From: Paraburkholderia hiiakae
GTDB lineage: Bacteria; Pseudomonadota; Gammaproteobacteria; Burkholderiales; Burkholderiaceae
Length of the DNA stretch: 64,000 bases
NCBI RefSeq assembly: GCF_904848665.1
Contig: NZ_CAJHCQ010000012.1
Location: 62,001-126,000 of the forward strand
Direction: 5' to 3'
This document shows positions 9,145-18,370 of the stretch, in pieces (position 1 is the stretch's first letter; every line of letters begins with the position of its first letter). Below the pieces are notes generated by a model. That model worked only from the letters and a program-made list of their open reading frames with translations, did no database searches and had not been told where the DNA came from. The position numbers and the translations under genes are program-made.

Positions 9145-10515
9145 ATGGAACGACTCAATCACATGGCTTCCCCACAGGAAAACGTCAGCATGGCGGTGTT
9201 CTGCGACTTCGAGAACGTCGCGCTCGGCGTGCGCGACGCGAAGATCGACCGCTTCGATATCCAGCCCGTGCTGGAGCGGCTCTTGCTCAAGGGCAGCATC
9301 GTCGTGAAAAAAGCCTATTGCGACTGGGAGCGCTACAAGGGCTTCAAGGCCGCGATGCACGAGGCGAGCTTCGAGCTGATCGAAATTCCGCACGTGCGCC
9401 AGTCTGGCAAGAACTCGGCCGATATCCGCCTCGTCGTGGACGCGCTCGATCTCTGCTATACGAAGTCGCACGTGGACACCTTCGTGATCGTGAGCGGCGA
9501 CTCCGACTTTTCGCCGCTCGTCTCGAAGCTGCGCGAAAACGCCAAGAAGGTGATTGGCGTGGGCGTGAAGCACTCCACCTCCGACCTGCTCGTCGCCAAT
9601 TGCGACGAGTTCATCTTCTACGACGATCTGGTGCGCGAGCTCGTGCGCGATCAGCAGGCGCAAGGCAAAGGCAAGAATAAGGAAGGCGGCGGCGCGAAAC
9701 GCCAGGGCGGCGAAGAGCGTCAGCCGAAGCAAGACGGCGACGAGCGCAAGTCGAAGGCCGTTGCCCTCGCGATCGAAACGCTCGACGCGCTCGTGCTGGA
9801 GCGTGGCGAAAGCGGCAAGATCTGGGCCTCGGTGCTCAAGAGCGCCATCAAACGCCGCCGGCCCGAGTTCAACGAAACGCGCTATGGCTTTCGCGCATTC
9901 GGCAATCTGCTCGAAGAGGCGCAGTCGCGCGGCCTGCTCGAAGTGGGCCGCGACGACAAGTCGGGGACTTGGGTGTCGCGGCTGAACCCGCCGCCCCTCC
10001 CGGCTGCCGCCGCCAGCGTGCCGGTGCCGGAAAGCCCGGCGCCGCGCACCGAGGAGCCGCGCGGCAGGCGCAAAAGCCGCCGCAATGGCCGCGGCAGCGG
10101 CGCGGAGCACTCGCGCGAAGCCGCGGTCGAGCCATCGGTCGAGGCGCAAAGCGAAATTCCGTTCGAGCCTGACGAGGCGCTTGCGCACGCAGCGCATCGG
10201 CACGAGGCCGCGCCGCCCTTCTTCGCCGAGCCGTTCGACGCGAACGAGCGCGCCCACGCGCCGCAAGAGGCACACGAGACGCCCGAACCGGCTGCCGATA
10301 TCGACACCGCCGCGCCCGCCCCCGCCCGCGCGCGCAAGACGGCTGCACGCAAGAGCCCCGCGCGCAAAAAGACGTCGAAGAAGGCGGCCGAAGCGGCGCC
10401 CAGCGCCGCGGACGAACCGGCGAGCGCCGCCGCTACGCCGGCCGAGCCCGCTGCCAGGAAAGCGCCCTCGCGTGCGCGCCGTACGCGCACCAAGGCTGCC
10501 GCGGAAGAAAGCTGA
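9145..10515 (+). CDS. NYN-domain (PIN-like) protein with OST-HTH/LOTUS domain and disordered tail
   Basis: 456 residues. An N-terminal NYN domain (about 15-165) has the acidic motifs AVFCDFENVALG and VIVSGDSDFSPL expected of a metal-dependent PIN-like nuclease of the LabA/DUF88 group. It is followed by an OST-HTH/LOTUS-type winged helix (about 210-285, ending DDKSGTWVSRLN). From about 290 it is a long Pro/Ala/Lys/Glu-rich, probably disordered, tail with repeated AARK-type basic patches. This suggests an RNA-binding or RNA-cleaving role. An in-frame ATG at 9163 is an alternative start. It is monocistronic and faces the next gene. Confidence 0.85.
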   Translation: MERLNHMASPQENVSMAVFCDFENVALGVRDAKIDRFDIQPVLERLLLKGSIVVKKAYCDWERYKGFKAAMHEASFELIEIPHVRQSGKNSADIRLVVDALDLCYTKSHVDTFVIVSGDSDFSPLVSKLRENAKKVIGVGVKHSTSDLLVANCDEFIFYDDLVRELVRDQQAQGKGKNKEGGGAKRQGGEERQPKQDGDERKSKAVALAIETLDALVLERGESGKIWASVLKSAIKRRRPEFNETRYGFRAFGNLLEEAQSRGLLEVGRDDKSGTWVSRLNPPPLPAAAASVPVPESPAPRTEEPRGRRKSRRNGRGSGAEHSREAAVEPSVEAQSEIPFEPDEALAHAAHRHEAAPPFFAEPFDANERAHAPQEAHETPEPAADIDTAAPAPARARKTAARKSPARKKTSKKAAEAAPSAADEPASAAATPAEPAARKAPSRARRTRTKAAAEES

Positions 10516-10520
10516 AAATG

Positions 10521-10559
10521 GCGCCGCGCGCGGCGCTCGAGATGGGCGGCGCGCGGCGC
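10521..10559. terminator. GC hairpin between convergent genes
   Basis: Perfect 11-base arms (10521-10531 and 10549-10559, GCGCCGCGCGC and its complement) with a 17-base loop fill the 49-base gap between two stop codons. There is no T-run on either side. It is placed as a bidirectional terminator but may need Rho. Confidence 0.4.
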
Positions 10560-10564
10560 ATCGA

Positions 10565-11044
10565 TCATCCGCCGAAAGGATTCGCGGGCCGCTTGGCGCT
10601 GCCCGGCGGCGCTTCCTCGCTCGCAGGCGTGGTACTCGCGAACGGATCCTGCTTGCCCGACGGCTTCGCGTCGCCAAACGGGTTTGCGGCCGTTGCGGGC
10701 TTCGACCCGCCAAGCGGATTCTCCGCAGCTGCGCGCCTCGCTCCACCGAACGGATCGCGTGCGTCGGGCGCCTCTCCGGCATCATCCTCCACGGCTTCAT
10801 CCTGTGCCTGCGTGAGGTTGTACTCGGAGCGCACCTGCTCCAGCACGCGCGCCACGCTCGCTTCGAAGCCGGCCGCGTTGTGAAAGTGCTGCATCGTCCA
10901 GTTGCAGCCGCTGCGATCGGGCTCTTGCCGTTGCGGGCGCGGCACGCCGATCTTCACGCCGTCGTCGACCACCTCCTGCAACCGGTGGATGCGCCGGTGC
11001 ACTTCCTCCTGCAGCCGCGAAGCATTGAGCGTCTTGCGCAACAT
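10565..11044 (-). CDS. Small protein with C-terminal 12-residue [DN]P[FL]G repeats, function unknown
   Basis: 159 residues with a strong ribosome site (AAGGAG 7 bases before ATG). The N-terminal 80 residues are charged and look helical. From residue 97 the motif DPFG/NPLG/NPFG/DPFA recurs at 97, 109, 121 and 133, exactly every 12 residues. A degenerate APPG follows at 145 and a final NPFGG at the C-terminus. The repeats are separated by Ala/Lys/Ser/Pro linkers. I do not recognise the family. There is no signal peptide and no membrane segment. It is convergent with the NYN gene. Confidence 0.7.
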   Translation of the reverse strand: MLRKTLNASRLQEEVHRRIHRLQEVVDDGVKIGVPRPQRQEPDRSGCNWTMQHFHNAAGFEASVARVLEQVRSEYNLTQAQDEAVEDDAGEAPDARDPFGGARRAAAENPLGGSKPATAANPFGDAKPSGKQDPFASTTPASEEAPPGSAKRPANPFGG

Positions 11045-11108
11045 TGCGAATCTCCTTTCCTGTACGCGTCACGTCGCGCGAGTCTAGCGCAACGCCTCGC
11101 TCACGTCG

Positions 11109-11915
11109 CTACGTGGCCGGCGCATTCATGTGCGCGAGCGCGTCGCGCATCGAATCGCTCGGCACCACGAGTTGCCCCGTAAACGGCGTATCGAGATCGG
11201 CGATCACATAGACCGCCGACGAGATGGACACCGCACCCAGCACGATCAACACAATAGCGAGCGCGTTATGCGGCGCGACGAGCCCGAAGCTCAGAAAGAT
11301 CAGGACCAGCCAGAGCGCGAGCATCGAGAAGAACGGCCGCGAGATCGTGCCATGCGCCTCTTCGATGAGACGCCAGCGCGTATCGGTCACGCGGTCGAAC
11401 AGCTGCGAGAGCGGGCTCACGAGCGCCTGGTGGTAGGCGTCGTGTGGCGCGAGCGTTTCGATTTCGTGCCCCACCGAGTCGAGCAGCGCGCCGAGCGGCC
11501 GGCTCTCGAGTTCGTCGTTGCCGACGCCTGGATCATGCGGATAGTAGTTGCCCGGCGGCGGCTTTTCCTGCGCCCAGGTCGAGGCAATGGCGCTTGCCGT
11601 ATAGGCGCGCAGCAAGGTGCGCGCCGCCGCCGCGTCGGGGCCGTACTCGCGCAAGCGCTGATCAAGCTGGATCAGGTCGGCGGCGTAGGCGCGCATGTCG
11701 CCCGTCGCCGTATCGAAGCTCGATTTCGCCGACGCGGTTAGCAGGCTCAGCACGAGCGCCGCAAACGTCACCAGCATGCCGATCACGAGTTGCACGAGCT
11801 GCACGGTTTCATGCTTGCGATGCTCCTCGGGCAAGAGCGGCCGCAGCATGACCCCCAGGCCCGTGCCGCCGAGCAGCAGCGCGAATACGAGCAGGGCCTG
11901 CTGAATTTCGGTCAT
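11109..11915 (-). CDS. DUF4239 (bestrophin-like) membrane protein
   Basis: 268 residues. N-terminal hydrophobic helices (LLVFALLLGGTGLGVML and LVIGMLVTFAALVLSLLTA) are followed by a soluble helical stretch and two more C-terminal helices, the pattern of DUF4239 proteins. The ATG at 11915 overlaps the stop of the antiporter gene (ATGA), so the two are translationally coupled; an upstream in-frame start would lie inside the antiporter and was rejected. Its function is unknown; pairing with an ion antiporter suggests a role in ion homeostasis, which is inference. Confidence 0.75.
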   Translation of the reverse strand: MTEIQQALLVFALLLGGTGLGVMLRPLLPEEHRKHETVQLVQLVIGMLVTFAALVLSLLTASAKSSFDTATGDMRAYAADLIQLDQRLREYGPDAAAARTLLRAYTASAIASTWAQEKPPPGNYYPHDPGVGNDELESRPLGALLDSVGHEIETLAPHDAYHQALVSPLSQLFDRVTDTRWRLIEEAHGTISRPFFSMLALWLVLIFLSFGLVAPHNALAIVLIVLGAVSISSAVYVIADLDTPFTGQLVVPSDSMRDALAHMNAPAT

Positions 11916-14161
11916 GGCGACGGCCTCCGTTCTTCGGCGGCGGCGTTCTCCACCTGCGCGGCCGTATCGGTGGGCGCCGCTACGGGCGCTGCGGGTGCCG
12001 AGGACTCCGTGTGCGCTTTGGCGCCGCCAACGTTCAATGCGTCGATGCGCGTATGAATCGCCTTCGCGTCGGCCTCGCCCGGCACCAGATCCGGGTGCGC
12101 CCGCGGCACCGCGAGCTTCCACGCGGCGTCCAGTTCGCGCCGGATCGAATCGTAGATCTCTTTCGAAATGGAGCGGTCTTCGTACATGGCCTGCACGCGC
12201 TCACGCCCTTCACGCAGCGCGTAGAGCAGCAGCATGCGCCGCTCGAGCACGTCCGCCGCCTGGCCGAAACACTGGCGCACGTCCTCGAGCCCGTACTCGG
12301 CCTTGTCGATGCGAGCCTTCAATATCGTCTTGAGCAGCGCCGCGAGACGCTCGCCCAGCAGCGGCGTGAGGCTCTGATCGTTGAACACGATCAGCTGATG
12401 CAGCACTACCCGGCGACACATCAGGAGTTCGAAGCGATCGGCGAGTGCGTCGACATACGGCTGCTGCACGCGCAGCCAGCGATAGAGAAGGCGCGCGACG
12501 CGCATGCCCGGCGTATCCGCGAGGATTTTCGCCGCGGCGCGCTGATAGCCGAGGCGCCCGCGCGCGCGCGCCTCTTCGATCATGGCGTCGGTGTTGCGCA
12601 TCATGGCGTCGAGATTGCCGATCGTGATGATGCCGCTGCCGTATTGCGGAATCAGGTCGCGCTCCTTCGCCGCTAGCGTAACGAGGCCGATGACGAGACG
12701 CTCTCGGTCGGAAAGCGCGGCTTCGATATCGAATACCGTCGCGCCGACATACACGCTCTGCCGGAAGGTGTGACAGGCCTCGTCGGCGATCGCATCGGGA
12801 ATGTGAAAGGTGCGTGCCGCCATATGCACGCGCGCGGATACGCCGATCGACGAAAGCTGCACGGCCTTTGTCTGCAGCGCCTGCTCCTGCGGCGAAAGCA
12901 GATCGAGGTGCAGCCGGCGGATCAGCAGCTTGAGCGACGTGCCGTTCACGATCAAGCTCACGAGCACGAAGCCCGTCGCGAGAATCGCGACGAAACGGCG
13001 CGTGGAATCGGGCAGCGCCGTGTCCTGCGCGAGGCCGAGCGCAAGCACGAGCGTCACCGCGCCGCGCAACCCGCCCCAGGCAATCACTCGCTTGTAGGCG
13101 GCGCTCACGGGCTCGGTGAGCCGCAGGCGGCTCAAGAGCGGAAGCATGCCGAACACCACGACGACCCGCGCCGCGAGCGCGGCCACCACCACCACAGCCA
13201 GCGCGACGAGATCGATCCACTGCGCGTTGCGCAGCGTGGCCGGAATTTGCATGGCCGCGAGCAGAAAGATCGCCGCGCCCGCCATGGCCGCGATCTGCTC
13301 CCAGATCAGTTGCAGATGCTTCCAGTTCACCGGCGACAGGCGCGTGCTCCCCAGGCCGCTGATGACGAGCCCGGCCGCGACCACAGCCACCACGCCCGAG
13401 ACGTGCAACATCTGGTCGGCGAAGAGATAGAGCGGATACGGCAGCGCGAAACTGAGCGAGATCTCGGCCTTGCCTTCGCCGCCCAGCGCCGGCAGTAGCC
13501 ACGCGAATACGCGCCCGGCCAGCGCCCCGACCAGAAGGCCGCCGCCGAGCGCGACGCCGAGCGCGCGCAGCGCGGCCGTGGCCGACACATTGGCGGCATC
13601 GCCCGTGATCACGGCGATCAGCACGCCGGCAATGGCAATGGCGGCCGCGTCGTTGAGCAGGCTCTCGCCTTCCACGAGACGTACCAGCCGCTCGGGCGCG
13701 CCCACTTCGCGGAACACGGCTAGCACGGCGGAAGGGTCGGTCGTCGCGATCATCGCGCCGAGCAGGAGGCCATCGGCGAGCGGACCCAGGCCCGTGAGCC
13801 GGACCGCGCCGCCCACCACGCCGGTCGCGACGAACACGGCCACCACGGCGAGCAGCAGAATGGGCGCCGCGTCGCCGAGCATCTCGCGCACGTTCACGCT
13901 GAGCGCGGCCTGGAATAGCAGCGGCGGCAGGAAGATCCACAGGTACGCCTCGGGCGGCAGCCGCGGCGCCAGCGCCGGAATCACGAAGTTCGCGGAGAGC
14001 GCGGGCCAGGCCTCACCGCTCACGAGATAGATGCCCCCGAGCGTGAAACCCCACGCGGCAAGCAAGACCGATTCGGAAATCGACCAGCGCAGGCTCACCG
14101 CCTGGACGAGCGCGATACTCGCCAGCAGAAAGCCGCTCAGGAGAAGGACGTGGATGACCAT
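11912..14161 (-). CDS. CPA1 family Na+(K+)/H+ antiporter
   Basis: 749 residues. The first ~410 hold about twelve membrane helices with the CPA1 core: MIATTDPSAVLAVF with the TDP of the ion site, and EGESLLNDAAAIA with the catalytic ND pair. The remaining ~330 residues are a large soluble C-terminal region, longer than in most NhaP-type antiporters. It should exchange Na+ or K+ for H+ across the inner membrane. I chose ATG 14161 over a TTG three codons earlier. The start lies 12 bases after lutC and the stop overlaps the DUF4239 start, placing it in the lut operon. Confidence 0.88.
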   Translation of the reverse strand: MVIHVLLLSGFLLASIALVQAVSLRWSISESVLLAAWGFTLGGIYLVSGEAWPALSANFVIPALAPRLPPEAYLWIFLPPLLFQAALSVNVREMLGDAAPILLLAVVAVFVATGVVGGAVRLTGLGPLADGLLLGAMIATTDPSAVLAVFREVGAPERLVRLVEGESLLNDAAAIAIAGVLIAVITGDAANVSATAALRALGVALGGGLLVGALAGRVFAWLLPALGGEGKAEISLSFALPYPLYLFADQMLHVSGVVAVVAAGLVISGLGSTRLSPVNWKHLQLIWEQIAAMAGAAIFLLAAMQIPATLRNAQWIDLVALAVVVVAALAARVVVVFGMLPLLSRLRLTEPVSAAYKRVIAWGGLRGAVTLVLALGLAQDTALPDSTRRFVAILATGFVLVSLIVNGTSLKLLIRRLHLDLLSPQEQALQTKAVQLSSIGVSARVHMAARTFHIPDAIADEACHTFRQSVYVGATVFDIEAALSDRERLVIGLVTLAAKERDLIPQYGSGIITIGNLDAMMRNTDAMIEEARARGRLGYQRAAAKILADTPGMRVARLLYRWLRVQQPYVDALADRFELLMCRRVVLHQLIVFNDQSLTPLLGERLAALLKTILKARIDKAEYGLEDVRQCFGQAADVLERRMLLLYALREGRERVQAMYEDRSISKEIYDSIRRELDAAWKLAVPRAHPDLVPGEADAKAIHTRIDALNVGGAKAHTESSAPAAPVAAPTDTAAQVENAAAEERRPSP

Positions 14162-14173
14162 GGCGTGCAACCG

Positions 14174-14761
14174 TCACGGCGCCGGCAGCCACACCACCGT
14201 CAACGACCTCACCCCTTGTGCACCCTGAATCAGCACGCCTTCGATATCGGCCGTCGCGGACGGCCCCGTAACGAGCGCCGCGTAGCGCGCGCCGCGCAAA
14301 TCGTCGCGCCGGTAAGCGTCCTGCAAGCCCGCCACCAGTTGCGCGGGATCGAGCAGCACCACGAGATGCTGCACGAGATAGCCAAGCGCGTTCACCACGT
14401 ACTCGCGCTCGCTCAGCCACAACGAGCCCGTTTCCGCCACGCCGAAGCGCGCGCGCACCACACCTACGTCGACGTCTTCGAGCGAGGCCGGCTTCGTGGC
14501 AGCACTGACCTCGCGCGTGCCCTGCACCTCCGGCGTGGCCGAGGCGATCCGCGCCTCGCTGCCAAAGCGGCGCAAGATCATTGCGCGCACATCGGCCGCG
14601 CTTTGCACCTGCGTCTCGCCGCCGCCCATCAGTTTGAGCGCGGCGCCAAAGCGCTCGCGCAGATCGCCGGCGGGCGCGGCGAACAGCGGCACCTCGGGCA
14701 ACGGTTCGTGCGCGGGTTGCGCGGCGCGCACACGCGCGAGAAACGCCTCACGATCCGCCAT
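14174..14761 (-). CDS. lutC: Lactate utilisation protein LutC (LUD domain)
   Basis: 195 residues, one LUD domain. The core RFGVAETGSLWL and LVQHLVVLLDP stretches are typical of LutC/YkgG. It is the third component of the LutABC complex that oxidises L-lactate to pyruvate at the membrane. The start at 14761 lies inside the end of lutB (14-base overlap). The next gene, a CPA1 antiporter, starts 12 bases downstream, which is not the usual neighbour. Confidence 0.88.
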   Translation of the reverse strand: MADREAFLARVRAAQPAHEPLPEVPLFAAPAGDLRERFGAALKLMGGGETQVQSAADVRAMILRRFGSEARIASATPEVQGTREVSAATKPASLEDVDVGVVRARFGVAETGSLWLSEREYVVNALGYLVQHLVVLLDPAQLVAGLQDAYRRDDLRGARYAALVTGPSATADIEGVLIQGAQGVRSLTVVWLPAP

Positions 14762-16142
14762 CGCCGCCTCCCTTGCGGTTTTTCCGGTACCACGTATGGA
14801 ACGTGGTGCGCGGCACATGCGGCAGATCGCGCTGTTTGCCCCAAATATTGAGCGGGTTGTAGAGCATGAAGTTGGGCAAGCGACGCAACGCGCCCTCGAG
14901 CGACTTCACCGTGCCGCGATAAAGCGTCGGACTGCCGAGCAATCGGCCAGCCATCTTCAGCACTTCCTGCTTCACGAACGGCACTTCGTGCTGTGCCGCG
15001 ATAACCTGCCGCCACTGGTAGATCTGCTCGTGAATATTGATCTTCACAGGGCACACATTCGTGCAGCTGCCGTTGAGCGTCGAAGCGAACGGCAACGCGC
15101 TGAAGCGCTTGAGGTCGAAGGTCGGATTGATGATCGCGCCGATCGGCCCCGCATAGGTGCTGCCGTATGAAAGGCCGCCACTGCGCCGGTACACGGGACA
15201 CGTATTCATGCACGCGCCACAGCGAATGCACTTGAGCGAGTACCAGAACTCGGGCATGGCGAGCCGCTCGGAACGGCCGTTGTCGACGAGCACGAAGTGC
15301 ATTTCGGCACCGGGCCGAGGCGCGCGGAAATGCGAGGTGTATTGCGTGATCGGCGAGCCGAGCGCGCTGCGCGAGAGCATGCGCACGAATACGCCGAGAT
15401 CGGAAACGCGCGGAATCAGCTTCTCGATGCCCATCGAGACGATATGCAGCGGCGGCACGTTGGCGGAAAGGTCAGCATTGCCCTCGTTGGTGCACACCAC
15501 CACCGTACCCGTTTCGGCCACCGCGAAATTGCAGCCGGTCATGCCTGCCGTTTTCTCGCGCACGAACCACGGCCGCGTATTCATGCGCTGACTTTCCGCC
15601 AGATAGTGAATGTCGGTGTTGTGCGGGTCCGTGCCGATGGTGCGGCCGAACACTTCGGCGACGTCGTCGCGCAGCTTGTGCACGGCGGGCACGACGATAT
15701 GGCTCGGCGGCTGCTTGTCGAGTTGCTGGATGCGCTCGCCAAGGTCGGTCTCCATCACCGAAATGCCGCGCGATTCCAGATACGGGCGCATTTCGCACTC
15801 GTCGGTGAGCATCGACTTGCTCTTCACGAGCGCTGTCATGCCGCGCTCGCTCAGAATGCGATGAACGATTTCGTTGTGCTCCTCGGCCGTATCTGCGAAA
15901 TGGACCTGTACGCCGTTGGCCTGCGCCGTACGCGTGAAATGGTCGAGGTAGTCGGCGAGATGCGAGAGTGTATGCGCCTTGATTTGCGAGGCGAGCGTGC
16001 GCAGCATTTCCCATTCGGGAATGGCGTGAGCCTGCGCGTCGCGCTTCGAGCGCAAATCCCAAAGACGCTTGTCGTGAAAGGCCACATGCTCCGGGCGCGA
16101 AAGAAACGCGCCAGCGAGCTTCGCGTGTTCGACTCGCTTCAT
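14748..16142 (-). CDS. lutB: Lactate utilisation iron-sulfur protein LutB
   Basis: 464 residues. An N-terminal LUD-type domain (with GCNFAVAETGTVVVCTNEGN) is followed by a ferredoxin-like region with CIRCGACMNTCPVYRR and a second CTNVCPVKI cluster site, giving two 4Fe-4S centres. A C-terminal DUF3390-like tail completes the LutB layout. It acts with LutA and LutC in L-lactate oxidation. The ATG at 16142 overlaps the lutA stop by 4 bases (ATGA). Longer upstream readings run antisense-like through lutA and were discarded. Confidence 0.92.
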   Translation of the reverse strand: MKRVEHAKLAGAFLSRPEHVAFHDKRLWDLRSKRDAQAHAIPEWEMLRTLASQIKAHTLSHLADYLDHFTRTAQANGVQVHFADTAEEHNEIVHRILSERGMTALVKSKSMLTDECEMRPYLESRGISVMETDLGERIQQLDKQPPSHIVVPAVHKLRDDVAEVFGRTIGTDPHNTDIHYLAESQRMNTRPWFVREKTAGMTGCNFAVAETGTVVVCTNEGNADLSANVPPLHIVSMGIEKLIPRVSDLGVFVRMLSRSALGSPITQYTSHFRAPRPGAEMHFVLVDNGRSERLAMPEFWYSLKCIRCGACMNTCPVYRRSGGLSYGSTYAGPIGAIINPTFDLKRFSALPFASTLNGSCTNVCPVKINIHEQIYQWRQVIAAQHEVPFVKQEVLKMAGRLLGSPTLYRGTVKSLEGALRRLPNFMLYNPLNIWGKQRDLPHVPRTTFHTWYRKNRKGGGDGGS

Positions 16143-16882
16143 TCGCGCGCTCCGTTGAGTACCTGGGCAATGTGAATGAAGCGGATGTCCGCGCTCATGC
16201 GTTCGGCGCAGCCCTGCTGGTGCATGAGGCAGGACATGTCGGCGGAAACGATGTATTGCGCGCCCGCGCTCACGTGATCGACCACCTTGTCCTGGCCCAT
16301 GCGCACCGACACCGCCTCTTCGGTCACGGCGAACGTGCCGCCGAAACCGCAGCATTCGTCGGGGCGCGCCGGCTTCACGAACTCGATGCCCTTCACATTT
16401 TCGAGCAGCGCGAGCGGCTTCGAGAACACCGGGCCTGCGATTTCCGAAACGGACGCTTCCTTCAAATGGCGCAGCGCGCTGCAGCTATTGTGCAAGCCCA
16501 CACGCCAGGGAAATTCGGCCCAGGGAAATTCGCGCGCGCCGAGCACGTCGTGCAAGAACTCGACGAGTTCAAACGTGCTCTCGCGCACCTTGCGCACGGC
16601 GTCGGTCTGCTCGATCGCGGTGAAGTGGTCGCGCACGTGATTCACGCAGCTCGCCGAAGGCCCGACGATATAGTCGTAGCCCGAGAAGGCGCGCGCAAAC
16701 ACCCGCTCCGCGCCGGCTGCCTCGGCCTGCGCGCCGCTGTTGGCCATGGGTTGGCCGCAGCAGGTTTGCTCGAGCGGATAGTCGACCTCGCAGCCGAAGC
16801 GCTCTAGCAGTTCCAGTGTGGCGATTGCCACCTCGGGGTAGAACGCGTCGATGAAGCAAGGGACGAACAAGGCAACTTTCAT
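16139..16882 (-). CDS. lutA: Lactate utilisation protein LutA (CCG-domain oxidoreductase)
   Basis: 247 residues with two cysteine-rich CCG domains: TCCGQPMANSG (about 55) and DECCGFGGTFAV (about 190), plus SASCVNH and CLMHQQG. This is the LutA/GlpC-like subunit that binds an Fe-S or heterodisulfide-type cluster. MKVALFVPCFIDAFYPE is the conserved N-terminus, fixing the ATG at 16882. It is first in the lutABC-antiporter-DUF4239 string. No regulator (such as a GntR-type LutR) is adjacent. Confidence 0.9.
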   Translation of the reverse strand: MKVALFVPCFIDAFYPEVAIATLELLERFGCEVDYPLEQTCCGQPMANSGAQAEAAGAERVFARAFSGYDYIVGPSASCVNHVRDHFTAIEQTDAVRKVRESTFELVEFLHDVLGAREFPWAEFPWRVGLHNSCSALRHLKEASVSEIAGPVFSKPLALLENVKGIEFVKPARPDECCGFGGTFAVTEEAVSVRMGQDKVVDHVSAGAQYIVSADMSCLMHQQGCAERMSADIRFIHIAQVLNGARE

Positions 16883-16970
16883 GCGCGGGCTCACACGAAA
16901 AGCGGACCCGAACATTCTACTGCCGAACGGCGCGGGCGTCGCGCGAAGCGTGCGCGCGCCCTGGGTTGCC

Positions 16971-16989
16971 GCGGCGCATCATGCGCCGC
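16971..16989 (-). terminator. Hairpin after the porin stop
   Basis: Perfect 8-base arms (GCGGCGCA and complement) with a 3-base loop begin 10 bases past the porin stop on the minus strand. No T-run follows, so termination is uncertain. It may limit read-through into lutA. Confidence 0.35.
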
Positions 16990-16999
16990 AACTGCTCGT

Positions 17000-18211
17000 T
17001 TAAAAATTGTGGCGAATGCCCGCGATCACGGCTAGCTGCTTGTCGGTGTCCGAATTCACGAGATTCGGGATCTGCGCGAGATTCTGCGTGGCACCGCTCG
17101 CTGCATCGATCCCAAGCCCTGCCCCCGACGACTTCTGCCCGATCGCCACCGCATAAACTGCCGTGCGCTTGGACAGGCTGTAGACCGCACCCAGGTTGAT
17201 CTGATGCAGCCGCGTGGACGATCCGCCGTCCGGATGCGCATCGTTGAAGATATAAGCGAAGCCGAACTGCAGCGCGGGCGAGTATTGCCACGACGTGTTC
17301 ACCTCAGCGATGTCGAACGAGATGTCCGCGCCTTGTGGCCGCGCCGCGTCCGCGAAATAGAGACTCTGCGAGAGACGCGTGTGCGTATAGCTCAGCGCCA
17401 CGCTGACCTTGTCGAACGCGTACGAGCCGCCCGCGCCAAAAATGCTAATGCGTTGCGCGTTTTGTAGTTCGCAGTACGATGCATTGGGATTGCTGCAGCT
17501 AAAGTCGCCGATATAGCCGCTCTCGCCGCCCAGCGCTGCCTGCAGCGGATTGCGCAACTCGAGATAACCCGCGGAAAGCGAAAGCGGCCCGTTAGCGTAA
17601 TTCGCAGCCAGCGACCAGCCGCGGTTCTGCGAAAAATTCCCCGCGACGCCGCCAAAACTGAACAGGCCGCCTAGCGTGAAGCCGCCGAAGCTCGGGCTTA
17701 CGTATTTGATCGAGTTATTGAAGTTGAACGCTTCGTTGAGATTGTCCACGTCCCCGAAGTGCGCGCCATATAGCGTTGCCCAGTTGTTGCTCGACACATA
17801 GGCGCCCAGGTCGTCGGAGAACGGATCGTACTGGCGGCCCAGCGTGAGCGTGCCGTAGCGGCTGTTTGCAACACCCACCCAGGCATTGCGGTTGAAAAGC
17901 GTGCCGCCCTGCAGCAGCGCGCCGTTCTGCGAAAAGAAGCTGTTTTCCAGCGTGAAGTTGACGCTCGTGCCGCCACCGATGTCTTCGCTACCCGTGAGGC
18001 CCCAGCGCGACGGCACAAGGTTGCCCCCGCCCAGTTGCCAGTTCGCGTGGCCGCTCGTGCTGCCGTCTGCGTGCGTGGTTTGCTGGTTGGTCGAATAAAT
18101 GAGGCCCGCGTCCACCGTGCCGTAAAGCGTGACTGAAGATTGCGCGTGCGCGCTAATCGCGAGGGCGCAGGAAGCCAACGCCAGCGCCGTGCGCTTGACG
18201 GTATTTGCCAT
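17000..18211 (-). CDS. Gram-negative porin (OmpC-like, Burkholderia type)
   Basis: 403 residues with a signal peptide (MANTVKRTALALASCALAIS, cleaved after AHA) and mature start QSSVTLYGTVDAGL. The C-terminal residue is Phe (GIRHNF), as needed for outer-membrane insertion. Repeating amphipathic strands with GLTGSEDIGGG and NRNAWVGV are typical of the 16-strand porins of Burkholderiales. It should admit small polar solutes. It lies between the amine-catabolism permease and lutA, all in the same direction, so it could serve either pathway. Confidence 0.93.
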   Translation of the reverse strand: MANTVKRTALALASCALAISAHAQSSVTLYGTVDAGLIYSTNQQTTHADGSTSGHANWQLGGGNLVPSRWGLTGSEDIGGGTSVNFTLENSFFSQNGALLQGGTLFNRNAWVGVANSRYGTLTLGRQYDPFSDDLGAYVSSNNWATLYGAHFGDVDNLNEAFNFNNSIKYVSPSFGGFTLGGLFSFGGVAGNFSQNRGWSLAANYANGPLSLSAGYLELRNPLQAALGGESGYIGDFSCSNPNASYCELQNAQRISIFGAGGSYAFDKVSVALSYTHTRLSQSLYFADAARPQGADISFDIAEVNTSWQYSPALQFGFAYIFNDAHPDGGSSTRLHQINLGAVYSLSKRTAVYAVAIGQKSSGAGLGIDAASGATQNLAQIPNLVNSDTDKQLAVIAGIRHNF

Positions 18212-18370
18212 GTCGTTGTCTTTTCGAAGAGAGGTGGGCCGCGCCGCTGCATGCACGTGTGCGACCGGAGCGCGGCGCGCCTCGCGCGCCGCCCTTGTCA
18301 GGAACTGCTGGGAACTGCTTGAACCGAGGGCTTCACGCGCAGCGCGTCGCGGCGTGTGCCCGGTGTGGTC

